Notes: a model not told the origin generated them from the letters alone. DNA of 64,000 bases from Methanococcus voltae (GCF_017875395.1 NZ_JAGGMO010000002.1:124001-188000); one strand, 5' to 3'; shown: positions 36,107 through 45,888, counted from the stretch's first letter. Numbers and translations are program-made.

Positions 36107-38791
36107 ATGAATAAAGAACTTTTAATGAATGTATTGTCTAAAAATGGGATAAAAAGCCTTCGACCACCTCAGGAAAAAGTATTAAACGAAGGAATACTTG
36201 AAAAAGACAAAAATTTTATAATTAGCATCCCCACTGCTTCCGGAAAAACACTTATTGGGGAAATGGCATTTATAAATCACGTATTACAACCTTTAAAGTC
36301 ACAAAATGATCGTGGCAATAATAATAATAATAATAATAATAAAAATGAAGATGATAACGCTGATTTAGGATTTATGCCTAGTGGAAAGAAAGCTTTATTT
36401 ATTGTACCTCTTAAAGCACTTGCTACGGAAAAATTTGATGAATTTAGGGAAAAATATAACAAATTTGGTTTAAAAATTGGCATATCAATTGGAGATTATG
36501 ATAGTAAAGAAAATTTGTCAAGATACGATATTATAATTATGACATCTGAAAAACTTGACAGTCTTATGAGAAAAAAGAATACAACTTGGTTAAACGACGT
36601 TTCAGTGGTCATAATTGATGAAATACATTTATTAGGAGATAAAGAAAGAGGAGGTACATTAGAAATAGTTTTGACAAAATTAAAAATGTTGCCAATTCAA
36701 ATAATAGGATTATCGGCTACCATTGGTAATTCTGAGGAACTTGCAACATGGTTAACTGCAAAACTTGTGGTTGATACATGGCGACCTGTGGAACTTAAAA
36801 AAGGACTTTATCATCCTAATGAAAATAAGGTGGATTACTATAAAATCGAGGATTACAAAGTAATTGAAGATAAAAAAGGTAAAAACAAAGAATGTAAGAA
36901 TTTAAAAAATTATGGAAGTTCCAAAAGTGAAATATCAAATCTTATATTGGACTGTATAAAAAATAGTGGCTCTTGTTTGGTATTTTGTAGCTCAAAACGT
37001 AATGCAGTTTCAGAAGCTAAAAAGAATGATCTTACAAAATATTTAACAAATGATGAGCAAGAAGAATTAAACATTATTAGCTCTGAAATTTTAAATGTTC
37101 TTGAAAAACCATCTAAAACTTGCGAACAGCTTTCAGAATGTGTTAAAAAAGGAGTTGCTTTTCACCATGCAGGTTTGGCAATGAAACAACGTAAGTTGGT
37201 TGAAGACGCGTTTAGAAAAAGGCTTATAAAAGTTATTTGCTGTACCCCAACACTTTCGGCGGGTTTGAATTTACCTTGCAGGCGTGCAATAATTAGAGAT
37301 ACCAAGCGTTTTGATGGAACGGGATTCTCAAATATTCCCAATATGGAAATACAGCAATGTATAGGACGGGCAGGGCGTCCTGGACTTGACCCATACGGTG
37401 AAGGTATTATAGTAGTTAAAAAGTCTTCGGAAGTTGGAGATAACCTTTATATGTTGCGTGGAAAGCCTGAAGAGATATATTCTAACATATCCAATAAAAA
37501 AACACTTCGTATATTCATACTTGGAAGCATATTCTCCGGGGAAATTGTTTCATTTGAAGAATTAAAGCAATTCATGAAAAATACGTTTTATGCAGTTCAA
37601 TACGGAGATTATGAAAAAATTGTAGAAGATATTAAAGATGAAGTAATATTTTTAATGGAAAATGGTTTTATCAAATATAATTTTGACTTTGACAATAATT
37701 CAAAAACAAATTTAGGAATAAATTTAAAGACAGACTCTGAAATTGAAAAAGAAGAAGAAATTTTAAACTACATTGCATCGTCTAAAAAAGAATTAAAACC
37801 AAATGCGTATAGTATAAATAATATATCCTTTGATGAAAATGGAAATTTAATATTGGGCAATTCTAAAGGTACTAAAACTACTAAAGGTAGTAAAAGTAAT
37901 AAAAACGTTAAACGTAATACTAAACATAATTACGAAGAATATGAACTTATAGAAGATAAAAGTACCACCTTTAAGTCTACAAAATTGGGCAATGTTACCG
38001 CACAACAATATATCGACCCATTGAGTGCTAAAAATATTTCCGAAGGTATTATATCAATTTATAAAGGCAAAATTGACATTGCCAATGCTAAAAATATTTC
38101 CGATGTTGAAAAGAGAATTTTATATTTTATTTGTAAATCTACGGAATTGAGACCTTTATTAAGGGTAAATAAGTACGAATATGAAGATTTAGTTGAAGAA
38201 ATGGTGGCTTTTGAATTTTACGAATACGAAGACTATGACAATATCTGTGCATACAAAACCTCAAAAATGATTATGGATTGGATAAACGAAGCGTCTGAAA
38301 CAGACATTTTTGAGAAATATAAGGTAGAAGCAGGTATTTTAAACTATAAAATTGAGCAGATTAAATGGATTTCTCACGCTACAACCGAGATATATCGAGC
38401 TTTAGAAATGTCTGGAGCTTTTGAAGAAATTGTCTGCAATAACGAGGGTAATGGTAAAAGTGCCAATAAAATGATTCTTAAAAAAATAATTTCAGATTTA
38501 CAGTTGCGTATTGAATATGGCGCTAAATCTGATCTGGTAGAATTGCTTGGTGTTAAAAATCTAGGTAGGGTAAGAGCTAGAAAACTTTTCAACGCTGATA
38601 TAAAAACTATAGCAGATATTACGACTAACAGGGAATTTGTAATTAAAACTATTGGTAAAATAGGCTACAAAGTATTTGATGAGTTAAAAATCCCGTATGA
38701 TGACATGATTTTAGAGGATAAAGATATGAAAATATTGGGCGAAGGTAAAAAACCTAAAAAAATTCAAAAAACACTGGATAATTTCTTCTAA
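36107..38791 (+). CDS. hel308: ATP-dependent DNA helicase Hel308
   Basis: An archaeal Ski2-like superfamily 2 helicase that unwinds branched DNA at stalled forks. Walker A is IPTASGKT (residues 41-48), Walker B is VVIIDEIHLLGD, motif III is GLSATIGN, and later motifs include FHHAGLAMKQRK, CCTPTLSAGLNLP and QCIGRAGRPGLDP. The C-terminal region contains a helix-hairpin-helix (VKNLGRVRARKLFN) and ends with a PIP-box-like KIQKTLDNFF. At 894 residues it is longer than usual because of a poly-Asn run of eight AAT codons (36317-36340) and a Thr/Lys/Ser-rich insert around residue 590. ATG 36107 is preferred over the TTG at 36092. Confidence 0.93.
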   Translation: MNKELLMNVLSKNGIKSLRPPQEKVLNEGILEKDKNFIISIPTASGKTLIGEMAFINHVLQPLKSQNDRGNNNNNNNNKNEDDNADLGFMPSGKKALFIVPLKALATEKFDEFREKYNKFGLKIGISIGDYDSKENLSRYDIIIMTSEKLDSLMRKKNTTWLNDVSVVIIDEIHLLGDKERGGTLEIVLTKLKMLPIQIIGLSATIGNSEELATWLTAKLVVDTWRPVELKKGLYHPNENKVDYYKIEDYKVIEDKKGKNKECKNLKNYGSSKSEISNLILDCIKNSGSCLVFCSSKRNAVSEAKKNDLTKYLTNDEQEELNIISSEILNVLEKPSKTCEQLSECVKKGVAFHHAGLAMKQRKLVEDAFRKRLIKVICCTPTLSAGLNLPCRRAIIRDTKRFDGTGFSNIPNMEIQQCIGRAGRPGLDPYGEGIIVVKKSSEVGDNLYMLRGKPEEIYSNISNKKTLRIFILGSIFSGEIVSFEELKQFMKNTFYAVQYGDYEKIVEDIKDEVIFLMENGFIKYNFDFDNNSKTNLGINLKTDSEIEKEEEILNYIASSKKELKPNAYSINNISFDENGNLILGNSKGTKTTKGSKSNKNVKRNTKHNYEEYELIEDKSTTFKSTKLGNVTAQQYIDPLSAKNISEGIISIYKGKIDIANAKNISDVEKRILYFICKSTELRPLLRVNKYEYEDLVEEMVAFEFYEYEDYDNICAYKTSKMIMDWINEASETDIFEKYKVEAGILNYKIEQIKWISHATTEIYRALEMSGAFEEIVCNNEGNGKSANKMILKKIISDLQLRIEYGAKSDLVELLGVKNLGRVRARKLFNADIKTIADITTNREFVIKTIGKIGYKVFDELKIPYDDMILEDKDMKILGEGKKPKKIQKTLDNFF
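36317..36340. repeat. (AAT)8 microsatellite inside hel308
   Basis: Eight perfect AAT codons encode eight consecutive Asn between helicase motif Q/I and the LFIVPLKALA segment (motif Ia). Perfect repeats of this length are prone to slippage. Confidence 0.95.
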
Positions 38792-39022
38792 TCTTTTATT
38801 TTATTTCTTTTTTAATTATTTTTAATTATTTTTTATTTCATTCATCTATTTTATGTCTTTTATTTTTGCATATTTGTTAATTTTATTTAGGTTATTTTAA
38901 ATAGCATGTTTAATATATTAGAAATTATCAAATTATAGATTATATTGATTAAAATCCATAAATATCATAAATTATAAAGGATCAAACACATTACAAATTT
39001 ATAAAATAATTTAAGGGATATT

Positions 39023-40531
39023 TTGAGTTACAAACAAAAAGCAGTTAGGGGAATTGGTTGGAATTTTATGCTATTAATTTTAGCAGGTCCTATTGGCTAT
39101 GGGGTGAGGATGCTATATGCAAACTATTTGCCCAAAACAGAAGTAGGTTTATTTTATGCCATATTAGATTTACTTAGTATTTTAGCTGTTTTTAGAGGTT
39201 TAGGGGTAGATGTAGCACTTACAAGATATATACCAAAATTTAAAGCAGAAGGGGATTATAAGTCCATTAAATCATCTGTAAATTTCTCATTTATATTTCA
39301 AATCAGTTTTACAGTGGTGCTAGTTGCAATACTTCTAGCTTTAAGTCCCTACATTGTCAATAACTATCTTAACAGTACTGGACAATATACTGGTAATTTG
39401 TTGATTGCTTCCGATGCTTTTATGATAATGGTGGTAGTATACTTCATATTTGAAGGTATACTCGGAGTAATATATAATGTATTAAGAGGCCTCCAAAATC
39501 AAAAGTATTTAGCCACAATTACACCATTTAAGATAAGTTTTATATTTGGTATATCATTACTGTTGATTTTATTGGGAATAAATAACGCATTTGTGCCGGT
39601 GTTGGCTTATTCGGTTGTTCCAGTTCTTGCGGTAATCTTGTACGGGATTATATTATTCAAAAAAGTTTATCCTGATTATTTCAAAATAAAATCTAAAATA
39701 TCTAAAGATTTGATTAAAAAAATATTTAAGCAAGGGATACCTGCAGCCCTAACTAATTCTACATCTGTATTGATGAGTTATATTGATGGAGTATTTTTAA
39801 CGATATTCGCAGGATTAATTGCAGTTGCAGAATACCGTAATGTTGCAACACCCACTATTACGTTACTTAATGTAGGCGTTGGTGCTATATCCATAGTTTT
39901 ATTACCTTTAGTATCTGAATTATGGACACTTGGCAAAGTAAAGGAGTTAAATTACGGTATTACAAATATCTTCAAATATTTGATGGCATTGACTTTGCCG
40001 TTAATTATCTGTCTAAGTTATTATATGCCAGAATTTATAAATGTATTCTTTAACTCTAGTTATCTACCGGTAACCAATGCAGTTAGAATATTGATGATTA
40101 GCGCAGTATTCTCCTCATTAAATGTTATAAGTTCCGATATATTGGTAGGAGTAGGAAAACCACAGATAGCAACCAAATTTTTATATTTTGGAGCCATGGT
40201 AAATGTAATATTAAATATGTTGTTAATACCACAGTTTGGAAGCTTAGGGGCTGCTACAACTACATTGATTAGCTATTTTGCAATCCAAATGCTTATGGGC
40301 AGGTATATTAAAAAGAATATGAATTTGCAAATTAAATATAAAGAAACATTTAAATTATTAATAATTGGACTTTTGAGCTTAATACCCGTAGTAATTCTAT
40401 CAAATTTCGCAATGAGTGATTTATACAGGTTAATAATTGGTTCTATAAGTTATTCTGCATTATACATATTACTAGTATTTGGATTAAAAATAATTGATAT
40501 TGATGAAATTATATCCCTTATCAAAAAATAA
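39023..40531 (+). CDS. Polysaccharide/oligosaccharide flippase (Wzx-like)
   Basis: A 502-residue polytopic membrane protein of the MATE-like polysaccharide exporter family, with about 12 to 14 hydrophobic segments. The N-terminus AVRGIGWNFMLLILAGPIGY followed by RYIPKFKAEGD is typical. It is predicted to flip lipid-linked glycan across the membrane for the oligosaccharyltransferase. The start is TTG at 39023 behind AAGGGATATT. It is the only flippase candidate in the window and faces the same way as the two dehydrogenase genes that follow. Confidence 0.87.
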   Translation: MSYKQKAVRGIGWNFMLLILAGPIGYGVRMLYANYLPKTEVGLFYAILDLLSILAVFRGLGVDVALTRYIPKFKAEGDYKSIKSSVNFSFIFQISFTVVLVAILLALSPYIVNNYLNSTGQYTGNLLIASDAFMIMVVVYFIFEGILGVIYNVLRGLQNQKYLATITPFKISFIFGISLLLILLGINNAFVPVLAYSVVPVLAVILYGIILFKKVYPDYFKIKSKISKDLIKKIFKQGIPAALTNSTSVLMSYIDGVFLTIFAGLIAVAEYRNVATPTITLLNVGVGAISIVLLPLVSELWTLGKVKELNYGITNIFKYLMALTLPLIICLSYYMPEFINVFFNSSYLPVTNAVRILMISAVFSSLNVISSDILVGVGKPQIATKFLYFGAMVNVILNMLLIPQFGSLGAATTTLISYFAIQMLMGRYIKKNMNLQIKYKETFKLLIIGLLSLIPVVILSNFAMSDLYRLIIGSISYSALYILLVFGLKIIDIDEIISLIKK

Positions 40532-40689
40532 ATAGAATAGTTTATTAAAAATGTTTATTAAAATTAATATAAATTATTAATTGACACTGCATAAAATACA
40601 TATTATATAAATCAATAAATTATGTCAAATAAAAATACATAAAATAGAATAATTAAATTATATTGATTAAAGGACTTAAAGGTGATAAT

Positions 40690-41622
40690 GTGTTAAAAGT
40701 TGGCGTTATTGGCGTTGGAATGATGGGTTATAACCATGTTAGAATTTATAAAGAATTAGAAAAAAGTAAAGAAAAAGATATAAAACTAGTAGGCGTTTCA
40801 GATACTAATGAGGAAAGAGTTAATGAAATAGCAAAAGAATTCGATACAAAGGCTTTCACAGATTACAAGGAACTTATAAACGAAGGCGTTGACCTTGTTA
40901 GTATTGTTGTGCCTACCTTCTTGCATAAAAAAATTGCAAGTGAATTTATAGAGGCTGGTGTTAACGTACTTGTAGAAAAACCTATTGCAGATAGCATCGA
41001 AAATGCAAAGGAACTTATAGCGCTTGCTAAGAAAAATAACGTTAAATTAGCGGTCGGACATGTTGAAAGGTTTAATCCTGCAATATTGGAGCTTAAAAAA
41101 CATATTGAGAAGGGAGTTTTAGGGGATATCGTTACGATGACTGCCAAGAGAGTTGGACCTATGACTTCACGTATCACTGACGTGGGAGTTATTCTTGACC
41201 TTTCCGTACATGATATTGATGCTATGCACTTTTTATGTGGTTCAAAAGTAAAAGACGTTTATGCAAAAGCTAAAAACGTAAAACACCCATCTGATGCTGA
41301 GGATTATGCGCTTATTATTGCAAGTTTTGAAAATGATATTGATGGAATTATTGAGACGAACAGGCTTACTCCACACAAAACTAGAAGTTTAAACATTATT
41401 GGAACTCAAGGCATAGCTTATTTGGATTACATAGACCAATCTCTCACAATATATGACGACGAATGGGTTAAAAAAGCTAAAATAGAACATTCAGAACCAC
41501 TTAAAAACGAACTATTAAATGTCATTGAAAGTGTTGAAAATGGCGTAGAACCGTTAGTATGTGGAGAAGATGGACTTCACGCGTTAGAAGTTGCCCTTAA
41601 AGCTTTAAAAAGTTCAAAATAA
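40690..41622 (+). CDS. Gfo/Idh/MocA oxidoreductase, WbpB-like UDP-sugar 3-dehydrogenase
   Basis: A 310-residue NAD-dependent oxidoreductase. [20 protein letters not shown] is the Rossmann loop, [10 protein letters not shown] has the EKP catalytic motif, and [13 protein letters not shown] provides the downstream His/Asp. WbpB oxidises C3 of UDP-GlcNAc-uronate before transamination. The frame opens at a TTG at 40663; the GTG at 40690 behind GGTGATAAT is favoured. The partner aminotransferase (WbpE) is not in the window. Confidence 0.85.
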   Translation: MLKVGVIGVGMMGYNHVRIYKELEKSKEKDIKLVGVSDTNEERVNEIAKEFDTKAFTDYKELINEGVDLVSIVVPTFLHKKIASEFIEAGVNVLVEKPIADSIENAKELIALAKKNNVKLAVGHVERFNPAILELKKHIEKGVLGDIVTMTAKRVGPMTSRITDVGVILDLSVHDIDAMHFLCGSKVKDVYAKAKNVKHPSDAEDYALIIASFENDIDGIIETNRLTPHKTRSLNIIGTQGIAYLDYIDQSLTIYDDEWVKKAKIEHSEPLKNELLNVIESVENGVEPLVCGEDGLHALEVALKALKSSK

Positions 41623-41711
41623 TAAAAAAGATGCAATAAACCAATATTAGCAAAATAGAATGGCAATAATATTGTTGCAATAATAGATATTATTTAAAAA
41701 AAGGTAATACA

Positions 41712-43070
41712 ATGAGTATGTTAAATTTATCAAAAGAAGACTTTAAAAATAAATTTAAAAACGGTGAAATAACTGTAGCAGTTTATGGTCAAGGTAAAAT
41801 GGGTTTACCTCTCGCAAATGTCTTTGCAGAAGCTGGTGTTAATGTAATAGGCGTCGATATTTGCGAAGAAGTTGTTGAAAACTTAAACAAAGGTATAAAT
41901 CACATTACTGAAGAACCATTTTTAAGTGATTTGGTAGCTAAAAACGTTAAAAATGGGACATATTCTGCCACAACTGATGGAAAACTTGCAGCTGAAAAAG
42001 CTGACATTATGATCATACTTGTTCCGACCCTTACGGATGAAAAAGGCAATATTAAACTTGGACCGGTTTATAATGTTGCTGAAATAATAAGTAGCGGGTT
42101 AAAAGAAGGTAACATTGTTATTACAGAAGCTACAATGCCTCCTTCCACAACAGAAAGTCTTATACCAATTTTAGAAAAGAGTGGTTTAAAATTAGCAAAC
42201 GGTGATTTTGGGCTTGCACATGCTCCTGAAAGGACTATGACCGGTACTGCACTTAGGGATATTAAAGGTCAATACCCTAAAATTATAGGTGCCAATGGTT
42301 CCGCGACTCTTGAAATATTATGTGGAATGTATGAAACTATAAATAGCGCGGGTATTGTGCCAATTAGTAGTATTAAAGGAGCTGAAGCAGTTAAAGTATT
42401 TGAAGGAGTTTATAGGGACGTTAATATTGGATTAGCTAATGAATTAGCACTTTGGTGTGAAGAACACAATGTTGAAGCCCTTGAAGTGTTTGAATCAGCT
42501 AATACTCAACCTTATTGCCATATTCATACACCTGGTGCAGGTGTTGGAGGTCACTGTATTCCGGTTTATCCATGGTTTGTAATCAACTCATCAGAAGAAC
42601 TTAATCCACGTATTACAAAAACAGCGAGAGAATTAAACGATTATATGGCCCACCACATGGTTGAATTAACCATTAAAGGTCTTAATAGCTTTGAAAAATC
42701 ACTTAAAAATGCCAAAATTCTCGTATTGGGGCTTACCTTTAGAGGGGGCGTTAAGGAATTTATGAAAAGTGCAGCTATCCCGATAATTTCAGAACTCAAT
42801 GGTTGGGATGCAGATGTTTATACGTTTGACCCATTATGTGATGAAACAGACGCAGAAAGATTTGGTGCAAAATGGGCCGAATTAGAAGCTCACAAATGGG
42901 ATGCAGTTATTATAACATCTGACCATGCCGAATTTAAAAATATGGACTTGGATAATTTAAAAAAGAATATGGACATTCCTTTGATTGTTGATGGTAGAAA
43001 TACAATTAAACCTACCATTGCACGTGAAAAAGGATTTAAATACTTGAGTGTAGGTAATTTTAAATTATAA
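41712..43070 (+). CDS. UDP-N-acetylhexosamine 6-dehydrogenase (WecC/WbpA-like)
   Basis: A 452-residue NAD-dependent dehydrogenase that oxidises a UDP-HexNAc C6 alcohol to the uronic acid. TVAVYGQGKMGLPLANVFAE is the NAD site, LAHAPERTM a family signature, and GAGVGGHCIPVYPWF carries the catalytic Cys. ILVLGLTFRGGVKEFMKSAA starts the C-terminal UDP-binding domain. Whether it acts on UDP-GlcNAc (WbpA) or UDP-ManNAc (WecC) cannot be read safely; the neighbouring WbpB-like gene favours the former. It is 89 bases downstream of that gene. Confidence 0.88.
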   Translation: MSMLNLSKEDFKNKFKNGEITVAVYGQGKMGLPLANVFAEAGVNVIGVDICEEVVENLNKGINHITEEPFLSDLVAKNVKNGTYSATTDGKLAAEKADIMIILVPTLTDEKGNIKLGPVYNVAEIISSGLKEGNIVITEATMPPSTTESLIPILEKSGLKLANGDFGLAHAPERTMTGTALRDIKGQYPKIIGANGSATLEILCGMYETINSAGIVPISSIKGAEAVKVFEGVYRDVNIGLANELALWCEEHNVEALEVFESANTQPYCHIHTPGAGVGGHCIPVYPWFVINSSEELNPRITKTARELNDYMAHHMVELTIKGLNSFEKSLKNAKILVLGLTFRGGVKEFMKSAAIPIISELNGWDADVYTFDPLCDETDAERFGAKWAELEAHKWDAVIITSDHAEFKNMDLDNLKKNMDIPLIVDGRNTIKPTIAREKGFKYLSVGNFKL

Positions 43071-43083
43071 ATAAATTATAAAA

Positions 43084-43120
43084 AAACTTTTTTTCTTTTT
43101 CTTTTTCTTTTTCTTTATTA
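43084..43120 (+). terminator. T-rich repeat, likely transcription end
   Basis: Directly after the dehydrogenase stop, a CTTTTT unit repeats about four times with T-runs of five to seven. T-tracts of this kind terminate archaeal RNA polymerase, so it probably ends the 39-43 kb transcript. Confidence 0.6.
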
Positions 43121-43348
43121 TAGTTTATTTTTTTATAGTCTATTTTTCTAATTCTTTGCTATTAATTATCATTCCTTTATATATGAAAAATAATATATTG
43201 TTTGATGCAATAATAATTGAAAATGATTTAAACTTATTTTAATTATTGCAATATCATTTAATTTTAATAAACATACATATTACAAAAATTTACGCAAAGT
43301 GTTTAATTTACGGTAAACGCAACAAATAAAAACGTACCAAGGTGTAGT

Positions 43349-43867
43349 ATGAGTATAGAGTTATCTACATTTATTGACCCATTTATCGACTTCGGACTTT
43401 ATTTGGTGCATAAATATGGTATTTGGGCAATATTTGTATTAGGATTTACAGAATCAATATTTCAACCATTTCCTACTGAAATATTTATGATTCCAGGTCT
43501 TACAATTGGTTTAAACTGGTTTTGGGTACTTATAGCTTCTACTGTTGGGAGTACTCTTGGTGCCATTGTCACATACTACCTTGCATCAAAATATGGGGAA
43601 AGATGGTATCACAAATTTTTTAAAAGCGATAAGTACTATGAAAAAACCAATCGTTTTTTAGAAAAATGGGGCCCCATGGGCATTATCGTTGTAGGAATTA
43701 CACCGATACCTTTTGAACTAATTTGTTGGTCAGCTAGTGCTTTTAAAATGCCATTTAAAACTTACATTATTGCCGTTATAATCAGTAGGGTTTTAAAACA
43801 TGGTGCTATAGTTGCACCTTTTGGATTATACGCATTTTTAAAATCGTACGGTCTTTGGCCTTTTTAA
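43349..43867 (+). CDS. DedA/VTT-domain membrane protein
   Basis: A 172-residue integral membrane protein of the DedA (SNARE-associated/VTT) family. YGIWAIFVLGFTESIFQPFP and the GSTLGAIVTYYLASKYGERW segment are family hallmarks, and there are four to five hydrophobic stretches. DedA proteins are now linked to undecaprenyl- or dolichyl-phosphate and phospholipid recycling, which would suit a lipid carrier used by the adjacent glycan genes; that link is inference. The ATG follows AAGGTGTAGT. Confidence 0.85.
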   Translation: MSIELSTFIDPFIDFGLYLVHKYGIWAIFVLGFTESIFQPFPTEIFMIPGLTIGLNWFWVLIASTVGSTLGAIVTYYLASKYGERWYHKFFKSDKYYEKTNRFLEKWGPMGIIVVGITPIPFELICWSASAFKMPFKTYIIAVIISRVLKHGAIVAPFGLYAFLKSYGLWPF

Positions 43868-44016
43868 AATAACCTAGAAATTGTTATTTTTACCATATTT
43901 ATTAGTTTTATTATTTCTTTTTTATTTTTATAGAATCATATAAAAAAATTGAATACCTTATCTTTAAATATTTTAAAAAACTATATAATTGTAAATTAAA
44001 TTAGGTGGTAGTGAAT

Positions 44017-44316
44017 ATGTGTTTGGCAATACCTTCAAAAGTTATTGAGATTTTTGAAGAAGATGGGGAAAAATACGCAGTTGCAGAATACAAAGGCGTT
44101 AAACAAAAAGCTAAATTGGCTTTACTCGAAGATGTAAGCGTTGGGGACTATGTATTGATACATACTGGTTATGCCTTAGAAAAATTAAGTGAAGAAGATG
44201 CTAAAATAACCCTTGATACATGGGAAGAATTATTTGATGCTTTAGATGAAATGGAAGGCAAAAACGAGAATGTTAACGTTCCAGAAGATTTAAAGGGAAT
44301 TATGAGAAAGGAATAA
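44017..44316 (+). CDS. hypC: Hydrogenase maturation chaperone HypC
   Basis: HypC carries the Fe(CN)2CO intermediate with HypD to the large subunit of NiFe hydrogenase. The 99-residue protein starts [10 protein letters not shown], with the essential Cys2, and contains the family [16 protein letters not shown] segment. The frame opens at a GTG at 44005, but only the ATG at 44017 places Cys at position 2; GGTGGTAGTG is the binding site. Other hyp genes are not adjacent. Confidence 0.93.
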   Translation: MCLAIPSKVIEIFEEDGEKYAVAEYKGVKQKAKLALLEDVSVGDYVLIHTGYALEKLSEEDAKITLDTWEELFDALDEMEGKNENVNVPEDLKGIMRKE

Positions 44317-44321
44317 CTTAA

Positions 44322-44354
44322 AATAATTAATAAATAATTAATAAATAATTAATA
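44322..44354. repeat. Three exact 11-bp tandem copies after hypC
   Basis: AATAATTAATA is repeated at 44322, 44333 and 44344, six bases past the hypC stop codon. Confidence 0.9.
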
Positions 44355-44454
44355 ATTTAATATATCCATATTATCAATAAATTACTATTTTAAATTTTAT
44401 TTAAGTATACACTTAACTAATTGATTAATTGATTAAAATTTTACGAGGAATAAT

Positions 44455-44652
44455 TTGGTTAAAATAAAAATAGACTATAATTTCTGTAATGGTTTAGATT
44501 GTGCGGAATGCGTTAATACGTGCCCTATGGAAATATTTGATATATCGGAAGATAAAATAGTAATAGTTAATCAAGAAACTTGCGTATGGTGCAAAGTTTG
44601 TACAGATGTTTGCCCTAACGACTGTATTGCGTTAGACTTTGAATCAGATTAA
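44455..44652 (+). CDS. 2[4Fe-4S] ferredoxin
   Basis: A 65-residue electron carrier with two cluster motifs: CNGLDCAECVNTCP (Cys 11, 16, 19, 23) and CVWCKVCTDVCP (Cys 43, 46, 49, 53). The first has four residues between the first two cysteines rather than two. An extra Cys57 follows. The start is TTG at 44455 behind GAGGAATAAT. It lies downstream of hypC on the same strand. A specific partner is not evident. Confidence 0.88.
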   Translation: MVKIKIDYNFCNGLDCAECVNTCPMEIFDISEDKIVIVNQETCVWCKVCTDVCPNDCIALDFESD

Positions 44653-44734
44653 AAAATAAAATATTAATAATGAAATATTAATAAAGAAATATTAAAATAA
44701 AATAAGATATTGTAATTTATTTTAAAGATTTATT

Positions 44735-45673
44735 TTAAAATCTTGTAACATTTGGATTTTTTAGAACTCTTTCTACATTCCAAAGTTCGTTTAAAATTTT
44801 AGATGTTAAGCATGTTTTTATTATTGGCACTTTAAAACCTATTGCTAAATGAGCAAAAGACGTATTTTCCGAATCTATCATTGGGGTAATGCCTGCATTT
44901 GTCATGTAATTTATCAAATATTTCATTTCTGTTAATGAACCTGTTGTATACGGGTTTATTTTTGAAATATCGGCTTCTTCATCCATGCTTTCAGTACATA
45001 ACAAACCATCGAAATCTACGACTTCATTGGTTTCTAAATAATCTAAACCTTCTATCCTTTGGTCATAACTGGTTATTTTTGCACCCATTAAAATATCCAA
45101 GTCTTCTTCTTCTGCAATATTTGATATTATTTCAGAAAAGTCGTCTATATTATCAAAAATAGACTTACAGACGAATTCACCATCCATGTTTCTAGATTGA
45201 TATTTAGGATAGATATTTCCAATGATGAATTCATAAATATGTATCATTTCCCCTATTGACTCCGCCATAGGAAATACGATTAATTGATTACCTTTTTTAT
45301 CTGAAGCGATTGGACAACTTACTACAGGCAAATCAGATGATAAAATACCGCCTATGTGTTTAAACATTGGTATATTAATACTGTTTGATGCAGCCCTAGC
45401 AACACTAACTGACGCACTCATTGTAATCATGGGATTGTCAACATTTGTGTCACAAATTATTGCGTCAATGAAATCCTGATCGTATGCTGGATACCCTACG
45501 ATTTCAGGAGCTATTACATTTTCAATGTCTGAAATTACATATTCTGGATTATCCACATCTATAACATCGTATCCTATTCCTTTTTCGGTTATTGTGGATA
45601 TTTTAACCTGAATTTTGGAATTTTTGAATACTTTCTTTGCAGTTACTCTTTTTATAGCTGTTTCATATTCCAA
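44735..45673 (-). CDS. Enolase-like protein without enolase catalytic motifs
   Basis: A 312-residue relative of enolase, about 110 residues shorter than normal. The N-terminus AIKRVTAKKVFKNSKIQVKI aligns with the enolase start but the DSRGNPT loop is gone. GYPAYDQDFIDAIICD and MTMSASVSVARAASNSINIP followed by MFKHIGG match the enolase N-domain strongly. At the C-terminus SFAHLAIGFKVPIIKT keeps the IKT lysine, while the preceding SHRSGE motif reads MIDSENT. Catalysis of phosphoenolpyruvate formation is therefore unlikely. It sits downstream of rpoN-rpoK, where many archaea carry eno. The start is TTG behind GGGGATT. Function is unknown; regulatory or structural roles are possible. Confidence 0.8.
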   Translation of the reverse strand: MEYETAIKRVTAKKVFKNSKIQVKISTITEKGIGYDVIDVDNPEYVISDIENVIAPEIVGYPAYDQDFIDAIICDTNVDNPMITMSASVSVARAASNSINIPMFKHIGGILSSDLPVVSCPIASDKKGNQLIVFPMAESIGEMIHIYEFIIGNIYPKYQSRNMDGEFVCKSIFDNIDDFSEIISNIAEEEDLDILMGAKITSYDQRIEGLDYLETNEVVDFDGLLCTESMDEEADISKINPYTTGSLTEMKYLINYMTNAGITPMIDSENTSFAHLAIGFKVPIIKTCLTSKILNELWNVERVLKNPNVTRF

Positions 45674-45888
45674 ATAAATCCCCTGTTTTGATTTTTAAAT
45701 TATTATGATATCAATATTGATAATAACTTTATTGATAATAAATTAATAGATTGGTAAAATTAGACGAAATAAAGCATGGTTATTAGTTGGTAAATTAATA
45801 TTTGTAAAGTAATAACTAAGAAAATTAATAGAAATTTGAGAAAATTATATGATATATGTGATTATGTAAATAATTGATAATATTGATA

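Noticed and set aside
22081-43070. The glycan region as a recently acquired genomic island
   Set aside because: Base composition, start sites and repeat habits match the rest of the window, there is no integrase or flanking repeat, and hel308 sits inside it.
44735-45673. A functional enolase
   Set aside because: Too short and lacking DSRGNPT and SHRSGE motifs.
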